37,666 bases of DNA from an uncultured Anaerolineae bacterium. Its GTDB lineage: Bacteria > Chloroflexota > Anaerolineae > Anaerolineales > Villigracilaceae. The notes under the pieces are model-generated. The model worked only from the letters and a program-made list of their open reading frames with translations. It was not told the origin of the DNA and ran no database searches. This document shows positions 24,233 through 33,000 of the stretch, in pieces. The DNA is taken from assembly GCA_903846015.1 (NCBI GenBank), contig CAIMZS010000360.1:1-37666 (forward strand), in the 5' to 3' direction. Position 1 is the stretch's first letter; each line of letters starts with the position of its first letter. The translations under genes and the position numbers were made by a program.

Positions 24233-24859
24233 ATGCGAGAAATCAATATTCCCATCAGCGATGAAACCATCCGTGAACTGAAGGTTGGCGAACCGGCGCT
24301 GCTAAACGGCATCATGGTAACAGGCCGGGATGCCGCTCATAAATGGATGATCGAGACTTTTATCAAGAAGACCCGCCAACCGCAAGGTGATGATCTCGTG
24401 GCTTATGAAGATTTAAAAAAGCTGCTCAATGGCGCGGTGATCTATCACTGCGGCCCGGTTGTGGCTGGCCTGGAAAATAAAGAGTACCGCTTTGTGGCAG
24501 CCGGCCCGACAACCTCGATCCGCGAGGAGCCGTATCAGGCCGATGTTATGAAACACTTCAATGTGAAGGCTGTGATCGGCAAAGGCGGAATGGGGCCAAA
24601 AACCCTGGCGGGCTGTCAGGAAACACCGGCGGTGTACTTCCATGCCATCGGCGGCGCAGCATCCTTTATTGCCCAATCTGTCAAGAAAGTGCTGGGCGTG
24701 TATAAACTGGAATTCGGCGTTCCTGAAGCATTGTGGGTAATCGAAGTGAAGGATTTCCCCGTGGTGGTGACAATGGATGCACACGGACAGTCGCAGCATG
24801 CCGTAGTGGAGGCTGCATCCAAAAAAATACTCGAACAACTGCTTGCGCAACCGTACTGA
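24233..24859 (+). CDS. Class I fumarate hydratase (or tartrate dehydratase) beta subunit
   Basis: A 208-residue swivel-domain chain that completes the active site with the alpha subunit. Recognisable family segments are LLNGIMVTGRDAAHKWM, VIYHCGPVV, AAGPTTSIRE, AVIGKGGMG and FHAIGGAASFIAQSV, the usual beta-subunit pattern. The start ATG at 24233 is preceded by CAGGAGATAGAAC. It ends the unit; a hairpin at 24964-25001 lies about 105 bases after its stop. The expected reaction is reversible hydration of fumarate; the sequence alone does not separate fumarate from tartrate specificity. Confidence 0.92.
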   Translation: MREINIPISDETIRELKVGEPALLNGIMVTGRDAAHKWMIETFIKKTRQPQGDDLVAYEDLKKLLNGAVIYHCGPVVAGLENKEYRFVAAGPTTSIREEPYQADVMKHFNVKAVIGKGGMGPKTLAGCQETPAVYFHAIGGAASFIAQSVKKVLGVYKLEFGVPEALWVIEVKDFPVVVTMDAHGQSQHAVVEAASKKILEQLLAQPY

Positions 24860-24963
24860 TAACCCAGCTACCTTTTACCCATACATCCTGAAAGGGGCGC
24901 TCTGGGTGCACAGCGCGCATGTTTTCGATTGATTTATCTTTCCAAAAATAGTCCATAAAAAAT

Positions 24964-25001
24964 ACCTTTGGTCAGAGTGAGGGGGCACTCCGTCCAAAGG
25001 T
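24964..25001 (+). terminator. Terminator after the fumarate hydratase genes
   Basis: Outer stem ACCTTTGG / CCAAAGGT (8 bp), a three-base internal loop, inner stem GAGTG / CACTC, six-base loop. It is followed by GTAATTATTTTCT, moderately T-rich. The rest of the 24860-25150 spacer is AT-rich and shows no further feature. Confidence 0.6.
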
Positions 25002-25150
25002 GTAATTATTTTCTCTCATGTTTACTTAAATGTCAAGTATATTGGTTTACGTTGTAATGCATTTCTCATAAAAATGTTCTGTAAAAATGAACCGTTTGCT
25101 TCAGCCTGTCGCGCAAGTGGAACCTGAATATGCCCGACTGCCATAAGTGA

Positions 25151-25786
25151 TTAATCGCTCACAATAGGCCGGATAGGCATAGTTTTCAAATACCCCATCG
25201 CCGCCGAAAGCACCTCATCCACCATCTGATCGCGCAGCACCGGTTCAACCAGTTTGCCGCTGTGGAACAAAATAAAGGGGGCGTTGACCATTGCCAGCAC
25301 AGTTCCCGCCGCCAGGAAGGGGTTGCGCGGCACGAACGCGTCAGCTGCCATGCCCTTTTGCAGCAAAGTCGACAATTGCCCCACCGTCGCCTGCATCCGC
25401 AGACGGCTTTCTGCGGGTGTTTCACCGCCGACTTCGGGCATGACCCATGCCATGCGGTACAGGTTGGGATTTTCACGCGCAAAGGCAATAAAAAAACGCA
25501 GCAGGTCTTCCACCACCCTGGGAATGTTTTCCGTTTCGGCGCGCTGATCAAAAACCCGCTGCTGCGTCCGCCATTTTGCCATTTCGCGCTGGCTCAAGGC
25601 ACGCAGGATGGCGGCCTGATTCTCAAAATAGGTATACAGCGACATGTGCGCCACACCCATCCGTTCAGCAATCGCCCGGCTGGTGATGGCTTCCGGGCCG
25701 GATTGCTGCAAAATGGCGAGGGCGGTATCCAGGATTTGTTCACGGGTGGATTCGAGTTGGGCGGGGGTCATCTTCGGGCGGGGCAT
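25151..25786 (-). CDS. TetR-family transcriptional repressor
   Basis: A 211-residue regulator. The N-terminal HTH is standard: REQILDTALAILQQSGPEAITSRAIAERMGVAHMSLYTYFENQAAIL. The C-terminal ligand domain (about 85-205) is helical with AWVMPEVGGETPAESRLRMQ and a hydrophobic stretch AAGTVLAMVNAPFILF that could line a ligand pocket. The start ATG 25784-25786 has AAAGGA ten bases upstream. It is divergent from the hydrolase operon, and the 101-base spacer contains a 25-base palindrome overlapping the hydrolase promoter, the expected arrangement for autoregulation plus repression of the neighbour. Confidence 0.9.
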   Translation of the reverse strand: MPRPKMTPAQLESTREQILDTALAILQQSGPEAITSRAIAERMGVAHMSLYTYFENQAAILRALSQREMAKWRTQQRVFDQRAETENIPRVVEDLLRFFIAFARENPNLYRMAWVMPEVGGETPAESRLRMQATVGQLSTLLQKGMAADAFVPRNPFLAAGTVLAMVNAPFILFHSGKLVEPVLRDQMVDEVLSAAMGYLKTMPIRPIVSD

Positions 25787-25822
25787 ACGGTCAAAATCCT
25801 TTCAGAATTAATTTGCAAAACC

Positions 25823-25854
25823 TTGACACATTTATTATACCACGTATAATAAAT
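25823..25854 (+). promoter_or_regulatory. Near-consensus promoter overlapped by a perfect TetR-type operator
   Basis: TTGACA (25823-25828), 16 bases, then TATAAT (25845-25850): both hexamers match sigma-70 consensus fully. Across spacer and -10 lies a perfect inverted repeat, ATTTATTATAC (25830-25840) and GTATAATAAAT (25844-25854) around CAC. A third half-site, GTATAACAAAT with one change, follows at 25860-25870. A minus-strand TATAAT lies in the left arm and could serve the tetR gene itself, so one operator would silence both directions. Confidence 0.85.
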
Positions 25855-25887
25855 ACGCTGTATAACAAATAACCAAGGAGTGTTCGC

Positions 25888-26907
25888 GTGAAAAAATTTC
25901 TGAAATTTCTGGCAATTGTGCTGGGTGGTGCCATTCTGCTGCTGGCAGCATTTGTCTGGATTTATGCCCCCATCCGCGCCAAAAACCTGGCGGCGCAGTA
26001 CGACCAATTTCGCGCGGAACACCAATCCGAACATGACACAATTGACGCTCAGTTCAACCAGCACGATACCGTGGTGAACGGTCTCAAATGGCATTATGGT
26101 GAGCAGGGCAACCCGGATGGCCCGGTGATTCTGTTCCTGCACGGTTTGCCCGAAGGCTGGTATTCGTGGCGCTACGTCCTGCCGCTGATCGACCAGAACT
26201 ACCGCCTAATCGCCATCGATATGAAAGGCTATGGCCGTTCCGATCTGCAGGACGATAATTACAACTGGCATGTTGTTGCCGGGCAAACCCTGGATTTGAT
26301 GGACAGCCTGGGTGTCAAAAAGTTTTACGTCGTCTCGCACGATTGGGGCACGATCATTGGCAGCGTACTGGTCGGAGACCATCCCGAGCGCATCTTGGGC
26401 TATGTACGCATGGAAGCGGACTTAATCATGAAAGGGAACGGCAATACGCCGCCCATGTCAGTCTATCTGACCAAACCCCAATGGCTGCTCTTCCAAAACA
26501 ACTGGGTTGCAGCCTTCATGTACCAGGATGCGGGCTGGTTGATTGGAACCATCTACCCGGCGCGGATGAAAACCCCGTTTAAACAGGTTGACCGCGATTA
26601 CCTGACCTACGAGTATTCCCGGCCCGGTGTGGCGGCGATGAATCCCAAATATTTCCTGACAAAGAATTGGGACTTATACAGCGCCATCGGCAAAATCTGC
26701 AAAAACGATTTTCCCTTCCCCGTTCTGCAGCTCCAGGCTGACAGCGACCCCGCCCAACTCCCTGAGATCTTTGCCAACGCTGCCACCGAATGCCCGAACG
26801 TGACGATAGAATGGGTAACGAACGCCAGCCATTTTGACAACTTCGATCAGCCACAGCAAGTGGCTGACGCTATCAATCGCTTTATCCAAGCGCAAGCAGG
26901 AAAATAA
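25888..26907 (+). CDS. Membrane-anchored alpha/beta hydrolase, epoxide hydrolase/dehalogenase type
   Basis: A 339-residue enzyme. An N-terminal helix (about 4-26) with a basic start anchors or exports it. The oxyanion segment is FLHGLPEGWYSWR and the nucleophile elbow is SHDWGT, where Asp152 replaces the serine of esterases; this is the signature of epoxide hydrolases and haloalkane/haloacetate dehalogenases. His315 in NASHFDNF completes the triad; a catalytic acid is likely in the region LQADSDPAQLP. The start is GTG 25888 with AAGGAG seven bases upstream. First gene of a TetR-controlled operon, which suggests induction by a xenobiotic or lipid-derived substrate. Confidence 0.88.
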   Translation: MKKFLKFLAIVLGGAILLLAAFVWIYAPIRAKNLAAQYDQFRAEHQSEHDTIDAQFNQHDTVVNGLKWHYGEQGNPDGPVILFLHGLPEGWYSWRYVLPLIDQNYRLIAIDMKGYGRSDLQDDNYNWHVVAGQTLDLMDSLGVKKFYVVSHDWGTIIGSVLVGDHPERILGYVRMEADLIMKGNGNTPPMSVYLTKPQWLLFQNNWVAAFMYQDAGWLIGTIYPARMKTPFKQVDRDYLTYEYSRPGVAAMNPKYFLTKNWDLYSAIGKICKNDFPFPVLQLQADSDPAQLPEIFANAATECPNVTIEWVTNASHFDNFDQPQQVADAINRFIQAQAGK

Positions 26908-27010
26908 CATGAAAACTATTTTTTCTCGCCTGTCCCTGGCAACAATGAACAACAAAAAACTCAATCCCCGACAGTTTGGACTTTGAAAGTTACACACCAG
27001 GAAATAATTG

Positions 27011-27472
27011 ATGAAAAATGTTTTTGAAACCCTCCTGCCCGCCAAAATCGACAATGTCATCCACGGGACAAAACTCCCCTTCTACGTTTTCGCCCTGTAC
27101 GCCATCGTCAGCACCGCACGCAGCTGCATTCACCTGCTCTCACCCGATGGTGGCGCAGGAACTATAGCCGGAATGGATCTTTCGGGGACGGGCGCAGACG
27201 GGATCATCTTCGCCTTTGCGCTGTGGGGCAGCTCACAACTGCTGTTCGCCATCATCCAACTTTTGGTGGTCGTCCGCTACCGCTCGCTAGTTCCGTTCAT
27301 GTGGCTGATGCTCATCTTGGAAGTCCTGCTGCGTGAACTGGTTGGTAAAATGAAGCCGGTCACCTTTGCGCACACGCCGCCCGGCGCCATTGGCAACCAG
27401 ATCATTCTGCCGCTGGCTGTGTTGATGGTAGGATTGGCGCTGTGGAGCGCAACCCGGCAGCCAACTGGTTGA
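27011..27472 (+). CDS. Four-helix membrane protein
   Basis: A 153-residue hydrophobic protein with segments at about 23-43, 62-86, 91-110 and 130-147. No family is recognised. A loop with GGAGTIAGMDLSGTGADG is glycine-rich, and KPVTFAHTPPGAIGNQ lies before the last helix. The start ATG 27011 has CAGGAAATAATTG upstream; the in-frame TTG just before it is an alternative. It lies about 100 bases after the hydrolase and shares direction with the next gene, so it probably belongs to the TetR-controlled unit. Function unknown. Confidence 0.65.
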   Translation: MKNVFETLLPAKIDNVIHGTKLPFYVFALYAIVSTARSCIHLLSPDGGAGTIAGMDLSGTGADGIIFAFALWGSSQLLFAIIQLLVVVRYRSLVPFMWLMLILEVLLRELVGKMKPVTFAHTPPGAIGNQIILPLAVLMVGLALWSATRQPTG

Positions 27473-27549
27473 CATCAACCAGGACCTGAATCCCGAGAGC
27501 TCCGTCGCCGTGTCTGCGCTGCCGTAAAAGAAATCGAGGGAGAATTGCC

Positions 27550-28197
27550 ATGCTTACCGAACCCAGTATTTTGATAGCCATTTTTGTCGCCTTGTATCTG
27601 GCCTTTTTAGCCTGGTATGGGGGCAAATGCAAACCATTATCCCAGGCCGAAGTTGAAACCCTGCTCCTTGAAATGCAGCGGCGGGCGGGGAAGCTGGGGC
27701 AGAATGATGAAGAATCTCCCATCCTGCAAGAATTCCGCGACCTGGCAAAAAGCGACGATGGGCGGGAATACTACATGGTCAACCTGCTAAAATTCCGCAA
27801 AAAAGCCCTTTATCCAGAAGGAAGTTCTTTTGGGGATGACCCGCTGGCAGCCAACAAGCGCTACAACCAGGCCATCATTCCACTGCTGCTCAAACACGGC
27901 GGTCACCCCGTTTTCCTTGGCCAGGTTCAGGGACGGTTCATCCACCCGGATGGAAATGACGACTGGGACCAGGTCGGCATTGTGCGCTATCGCAGCCGTC
28001 GGGATATGTTCAACATGGCGATTGAAATTGCCGGACATCGGGTTGACATCCACAAGTGGGCTTCTTTGGAAAAAACGCAGGTTTTCCCTGTAAAACCTGT
28101 GGTCAATCTAACCTTCATCAAAGCGACAGCCGCTGTTTTCCTTTTTCTGATTGCAGCCCTTGTAACTCTGATTCTGGGCATATTCGGTATTTTTTAG
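27550..28197 (+). CDS. Membrane-tethered DUF1330-like (dimeric alpha-beta barrel) protein
   Basis: A 215-residue product with hydrophobic helices at both ends (about 6-23 and 188-214) and a soluble centre. The centre reads YYMVNLLKFRKKAL, then YNQAIIPLLLKHGGHPVFLGQVQG and DWDQVGIVRYRSRRDMFNMA, which follows the ferredoxin-like pattern of DUF1330/EthD proteins (a strand with VNLLKF, a helix and the R-Y/F strand). Some members act on small aromatic or polyketide compounds; no catalytic residue is firmly known. The ribosome site GAGGGAGAATTGCC precedes the ATG. Third gene of the TetR-hydrolase unit; the shared context hints at detoxification at the membrane. Confidence 0.65.
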   Translation: MLTEPSILIAIFVALYLAFLAWYGGKCKPLSQAEVETLLLEMQRRAGKLGQNDEESPILQEFRDLAKSDDGREYYMVNLLKFRKKALYPEGSSFGDDPLAANKRYNQAIIPLLLKHGGHPVFLGQVQGRFIHPDGNDDWDQVGIVRYRSRRDMFNMAIEIAGHRVDIHKWASLEKTQVFPVKPVVNLTFIKATAAVFLFLIAALVTLILGIFGIF

Positions 28198-28264
28198 CAG
28201 CGGGATTTGAACGACCCTGTAGAACACATATCAAAACGCATGCCGGGCAACAGCCTGCCTACTG

Positions 28265-28270
28265 TATAAT
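28265..28270 (+). promoter_or_regulatory. -10 box TATAAT five bases before the NYN nuclease gene
   Basis: A full TATAAT is followed by ACAGC and then the ATG. There is no Shine-Dalgarno between 28240 and 28275 at suitable spacing. This is the tightest of the leaderless-type arrangements in the window. Confidence 0.5.
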
Positions 28271-28275
28271 ACAGC

Positions 28276-28761
28276 ATGCCATATCTGATCGACGGTCATA
28301 ACTTGATCCCCAAACTGGGGCTGGACTTGAATTCATTTGACGACGAAACCCAACTGGTTGAGCTGCTCAATGAATTTTGTCGTCTTTCACGCCGCGGGCA
28401 GGTGGAGATCTATTTTGACAACGCGCCGCCTGCGATACCCGAGAAACGCCGGATTGGAATGGTAACCGCCCATTTTGTGCGCAAACCGGTGATTGCCGAT
28501 GACGCCATTGGTTTTCGTCTTAAAAAGCTGAAGAATGACGCCCAAAACTGGACAGTGGTCTCATCAGATCATCGTGTCCAAAATGAGGCCAGATCCGTCG
28601 GGGCAAAGGTGGTCTCTTCCGAGGAGTTTGCGCGCACCGTCGCCGAAACTTTGCGCGCCGCGCCGCCCGCTTCTGATAACAAACCAAAGATGAGTGCTGG
28701 CGAACTGAACGACTGGCTTACGCTTTTTGGTGAGGGCGGCGATGACCGGCATAAACTCTAA
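28276..28761 (+). CDS. YacP-like NYN-domain ribonuclease
   Basis: A 161-residue protein of the PIN-like NYN fold. The first motif is YLIDGHNLIP with Asp6 and Asn9, then EIYFDNAPP (acidic, strand 2), IADDAIGFRLKKL (paired Asp) and VVSSDHRVQNEARSVGAKVVSSEEF, the arrangement of YacP/Rae1-type endoribonucleases. The C-terminal 25 residues (SAGELNDWLTLFGEGG) are a short helix often seen in this group. Rae1 in Bacillus cleaves ribosome-bound mRNA; the role here is inferred. The start ATG 28276 has no ribosome site but a TATAAT box. Confidence 0.82.
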   Translation: MPYLIDGHNLIPKLGLDLNSFDDETQLVELLNEFCRLSRRGQVEIYFDNAPPAIPEKRRIGMVTAHFVRKPVIADDAIGFRLKKLKNDAQNWTVVSSDHRVQNEARSVGAKVVSSEEFARTVAETLRAAPPASDNKPKMSAGELNDWLTLFGEGGDDRHKL

Positions 28762-28911
28762 TCATCCGCTAATGTAATAGGGACTAATTTGGTGTAATAT
28801 ATCTTTAACGACACCTGCCTCCCTTTATTGGTATAAAAGGTGTTTCCACCGAATAAATTGATCTTGCATGCCCCCCCCATGCACCCAATCGGTGGTGTCT
28901 CTCCCCCCCAA

Positions 28912-28947
28912 GAATATGAGGTATGTCGCAAGACATATCTCATATTC
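28912..28947. other. 16-bp hairpin with GCAA tetraloop in front of the deacetylase gene
   Basis: GAATATGAGGTATGTC and GACATATCTCATATTC pair over 16 positions with one G-U wobble (in RNA) and the GNRA tetraloop GCAA. It ends 22 bases before the deacetylase start and there is no T-run, so it does not look like an ordinary terminator. Upstream of it lie two C runs (28871-28878 and 28903-28909), the first flanked by GCATG and CATGC arms. Confidence 0.75.
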
Positions 28948-28957
28948 GCTTTAAGGG

Positions 28958-28963
28958 TAGAAT
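28958..28963 (+). promoter_or_regulatory. -10-like TAGAAT six bases before the deacetylase gene
   Basis: TAGAAT, then CAATGC, then the ATG, the exact spacing for a leaderless start. The -35 position falls inside the hairpin at 28912-28947, so that palindrome could be an operator. Confidence 0.4.
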
Positions 28964-28969
28964 CAATGC

Positions 28970-29989
28970 ATGCAGACCATTTATACTTTCGTTCCGTCTC
29001 CCGAACACCACTTTCCCGACCATCCCGAAGCGCCTGCCCGGCTGGAACTGCTTGAACTGGCAGCCAACCCCGCTGCCCAGCCGTTCCCCTTTTCGATAGC
29101 CCGGACGGCTGACGTGACACGTGTCCATCCTGCCAGCATGCTCGAACGATTGCAATCAGCTTGCATGGATGGGCCTGGGCTAATCGACCCGGCCCCAACG
29201 TATGTAACGGCCGAATCTTACGACGCTGCCATGCTGGCGGCAGGGGCCTCGCTTGCAGCCACTCGCGCCGTCGTGAGCGGACAGGCACGCAACGCCTTTG
29301 CAATCGTCCGCCCACCGGGTCACCATGCCGAGCCGCTGCACCCAATGGGCTTTTGCCTGCTTAACAATGTCGCTATCGCCGCACAGGATGCCCTGGCTGA
29401 CGGCCTGGAACGGGTGATGGTGGTCGATTACGATGCGCATCACGGCAACGGCACCGAAAAGGCATTTTGGACTGAAGCCCGCGCGGGCTATTTTTCCACC
29501 CATCAGGAAAATATCTACCCGGGCAGCGGCAGCCTGCAGGGCGCACCGCACGCAAAGGGGCGTATCGCCGATTTTCCGCTGCCAGCACGCAGCGGCGACA
29601 AATGCTTTGTGCGCATCTTTGACGAGGTGCTTGCACCGCTGGTCAGAGCCTTCAAACCAGGCCTGCTGTTGGTCTCTGCTGGTTTTGATGCGCACTGGAG
29701 CGACCCGCTCACCTCGCTTGGGCTTTCCACCTCCGGGTATTACGCCATCTCGAAGAAGCTGGTTGACCTGGCGGATGAGCTGTGCAATGGCAGGATCGTA
29801 TTTGTGCTGGAGGGTGGTTATGATCCCCGCAACGTGGCCAATGGCATCCAGGCCGTTTTTGCTGCGCTGAGCCACACCTCGCCTGGAACCAGCAGCCAAC
29901 CGCTCAACCCCACCGACCCATCACCTTACCCCGAGCCGGATATCAGCAAACGAATCGAAGCCTTCAAAAACTGGCACAGTTTGCAGTAG
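28970..29989 (+). CDS. HDAC-family zinc deacetylase (acetylpolyamine/acetoin-type amidohydrolase)
   Basis: A 339-residue arginase/deacetylase-fold enzyme that removes acetyl groups from lysines, polyamines or related amines. All active-site elements are visible: RPPGHHAEP with the His118-His119 pair, VVDYDAHHGNGT with zinc ligands Asp155 and His157, AGFDAHWSDPL with zinc ligand Asp240, and EGGYD with the transition-state Tyr284. The C-terminus has a Pro-rich tail. Bacterial members usually act on acetylpolyamines or acetylated proteins; the substrate is not readable. The start is ATG 28970; another ATG four bases earlier is out of frame. There is no ribosome site. Confidence 0.93.
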   Translation: MQTIYTFVPSPEHHFPDHPEAPARLELLELAANPAAQPFPFSIARTADVTRVHPASMLERLQSACMDGPGLIDPAPTYVTAESYDAAMLAAGASLAATRAVVSGQARNAFAIVRPPGHHAEPLHPMGFCLLNNVAIAAQDALADGLERVMVVDYDAHHGNGTEKAFWTEARAGYFSTHQENIYPGSGSLQGAPHAKGRIADFPLPARSGDKCFVRIFDEVLAPLVRAFKPGLLLVSAGFDAHWSDPLTSLGLSTSGYYAISKKLVDLADELCNGRIVFVLEGGYDPRNVANGIQAVFAALSHTSPGTSSQPLNPTDPSPYPEPDISKRIEAFKNWHSLQ

Positions 29990-30033
29990 CGCTGGCTCAC
30001 TGGCTCTGGTTTCTCATTCTTTAAATAAAGCAG

Positions 30034-30069
30034 ACAAGGCTGAAGCGGTTAGTTGCGCTCCAGCCTTGT
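30034..30069. terminator. Hairpin between the converging deacetylase and giant-cytochrome genes
   Basis: ACAAGGCTGAAGCG pairs with CGCTCCAGCCTTGT over 14 positions with one mismatch, around an eight-base loop. It sits 45 bases after the deacetylase stop and 24 bases after the end of the minus-strand giant gene; neither side has a long T-run. Confidence 0.65.
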
Positions 30070-30092
30070 GTGAAATTTGAGTTTGATCAACA

Positions 30093-33000
30093 CTACGGAT
30101 AAGTGAAGTTATTGTGGTTTTGCCCGTGGCAGCTCAACGTGCAAGACTTGGTGGTGAAATTAATGGCAGTCAGGCTGTTACGTCCACCCGTAAAGGTGAC
30201 GTGGGCGGTGTTGAAGTTGACCAGGCGCTGGTTGGCGCTGCCGTGGCTGTCGTGACAATCGTAACAGGCAGCAAATTCATGGGTCTGGTGCAGACCATAA
30301 TTTCGGTCATTGGCGCCGTCTACATAAGTAGCATACTGGTGACACTTGAAACACAGCTCACCGGTATTATGGATCGCATTGGTATTGTTATTGTCCGCAG
30401 TGATATAAGCAGCGGTTCCGGCCAAAATGTGCAGGTTCGGTGAGCCATGCGGACCAGTGGCAGCAGCGTTGGTGTGGCAATCCGAACAGTATACCCGGCT
30501 GGTAGGCGTCCAGGGTGCCACGAAGGTATTCGCCAGGACGGTGGTATTCCGGCCCGCGGCGGCTACCGGATGGAAACTGGCAGTGGCATTCCCGGTTGCC
30601 GGATTGAACTCACTGGCCAGATCACGGCTTTCGCTCAGTTGTGACGTGCTGGTCAGCTTGGCAAGCCCGGTCGGTGCGTAAGTGGGCAGGTTGGTGTAAC
30701 TGGAATGGCACTTGAAACATACCTGGTACTCATTGACAGCCTGTGAAAGGAAGTTGAAACCCGTCGGTGCGCCGCCTGTCGCAGGCCAAATTGGGTCGAC
30801 GCCGGTTGCGCCACGCTGCGAGAGCTTGATGGCAGGCGCAGTGGCAGTGTTCGGATAGGCGTCGATATGCGCTTCATGACAGTCACCGCACTCGACATGC
30901 CGGCTGGGTCCAGCTGCAAAGCTGCTGCCAAAGATTTCCTTGCCGTGATTCAGCCCGGTATCCACACTGACATTGTGCTCGTAGATACTCGTGGCAGTAT
31001 TGGTAGTAATGGGATACGAGAATGAGGTCTCGATCGGGCGTCCGGGCCCGGCAGCGCCGTGGCAGCCAAAGCAGAAGCGTTCCTCCTGCAGCATCGCGTC
31101 CGGCGCAGTCTGTGCGGTCATATTCCAGGGCGCCAGCAGCTTGAGCTTGTTTGAACCATGCCCGCTGTCGTGACAATCGATACAGGTGCCTTTAAAGCTT
31201 CCCACCAGCAAATTATGCCGCGCAGAAGCCCACAGGCTGCTGATGGAAGGCACGACCTTTTTATCACTGAACGGCGTGGTGTTTCCGGCGCGTCCATTGG
31301 CGTCGTGGCAGGACGTGCAGAAGTTCTCAAAATCAGCCGGGTCATCAGTGGAGTTAATCACTGGGCTGAGAGTGTAAACCGTGGCGGGCGTATCCACATT
31401 GAACAGACGCACACTGCCAGATTTATGCTGGGTCATTTCGTGGCAGACCTGACAGTCGGCATCCGTCACGGCATCACTGCCGGTGATGTGATGCGAGCTG
31501 CGCGTGAAGTCACCACCGCTCGCGCCCACGATCTGCCGGCGTCCACCCGGCGGGACGTTATCGCCATTATCCTGGGGCTGGGAGTGGCAGGCGCGGCAGC
31601 CAGTCATAAACCCATCACGCGTGGAAGCGTTGGCATCCAGGCTGTGTGGGTGGCAGTTAATACAGTTCAGCCCGCGATAATCCGCCCCAGAAAAATGAAT
31701 ACCACCATTGTGCAGCGCCATCGGGTAGCCCGGGTTGCTGCTGTTGGAATGGCAGGTAACGCACAGATCATCGCTGTTGGCAGCTGCGCCTCCATCCAGA
31801 GGCGCCGGTCCATCAATCTCATCAAATGAATTCGCGCCGGTGGTGCTCGTGAAAGTTACATCGGCCTTGAGCAGCGGGCTGATGGTGATGCGCACGCCAG
31901 AATAAGCGTCATCCGTGCTTATGCCAGGATTATCAGGAACGCGAATAGCAGAAAGATTTGTACCACCATGCGGGTCATGACACTGCACGCACAACAGTTC
32001 AAATTGGGCCGGTTCCACGCGCGAAACAGAGTTACCCGGCCAATCGATATTGGAATGAGTCGAAACCGTTGGCGCGCCGTCGCTGCCAGTGCTGTGGCAG
32101 CTCATGCAGAAAGTATTCGAAGCCAGCGGCGACTGGTTGGAATTCAGGAGCGAGCCGCTCTGCCCGGTATGCGGCAGGTGGCAAATGGCGCACTTATCGG
32201 TTGTGCTTGTAAAGTTATAATGCGGGTTATCAAAGGAAAGCACGGTAAGCGTAATACTGGCCTGTGCTGTGCGCCCGTAGACATCCGTGACGCTGGCCGT
32301 GATGGTATGCATACCTGGGCTGAGCGAGCTAGTCGCAAAGCTGGCCCCACTGCCAATCGTACCGTCCAGGCTGGAGGTCCACTGCAAACTTCCGCTGATA
32401 TTGCCGTTGGTGGGGACAATCGCAGAACCCATCAACATGATGATGGTGTTCTGGTTGACAGTGGAACCGTTCAACGGAGTGATGATGCTGACCACCGGCA
32501 GTTGTGAACTAAAGGTGGATATAACCTGGGCAGCCGCGCTAATAATACTGGGCGATATTGCCATCACGCGCCAGGTATAGGTGGTGCCGGGAGTAAGCCC
32601 ACTGGCGTTATAGGTAACGATATTCGCAGCGGTCTGAGTCACCAGGTTGTAGGTCAGACCATCCGTGGAGTTGTAGATCAGGAAACCAGTTTCGTTGGAT
32701 GAGTTATCTGTCCAATTCAGCGTTAAAGATGTATTTTGAAGATTGCTAATACTCAGGCCGCCTGGAGCATTGAGGACTGGAGCCGAGCTCTGAGCGCCTT
32801 CGTTGACCGCCTGTACACGCCAATAAAGGTTGCTTCCCGCAGCCAGGCCGCTGACGGCATAGGCTGTGGCATCGACCGCAGCGCCGGCCACAAAATTCCA
32901 ATTAACACCGTCGGGTGAGTCGTAAACGGCATACCCGGTTTCATTGGTGGCGTTATCCTGCCAGGTCAGGTTAAGAGTCGTGCCAGTGATGGTGTTCACG

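Noticed and set aside
26910-26987. 25-codon frame after the hydrolase gene
   Set aside because: Only a weak AGGA upstream and no recognisable content; kept out for lack of evidence.
27473-27540. Open frame continuing past the 4-helix protein, suggesting a frameshift
   Set aside because: About 20 codons only, no similarity recognised, and the preceding protein ends normally after its last helix.
29180-29899. 239-codon minus-strand frame
   Set aside because: Antisense to the deacetylase gene, whose zinc-site motifs are intact.
31158-31829. 223-codon plus-strand frame
   Set aside because: Antisense to the heme-motif part of the giant gene; no domain and no ribosome site.
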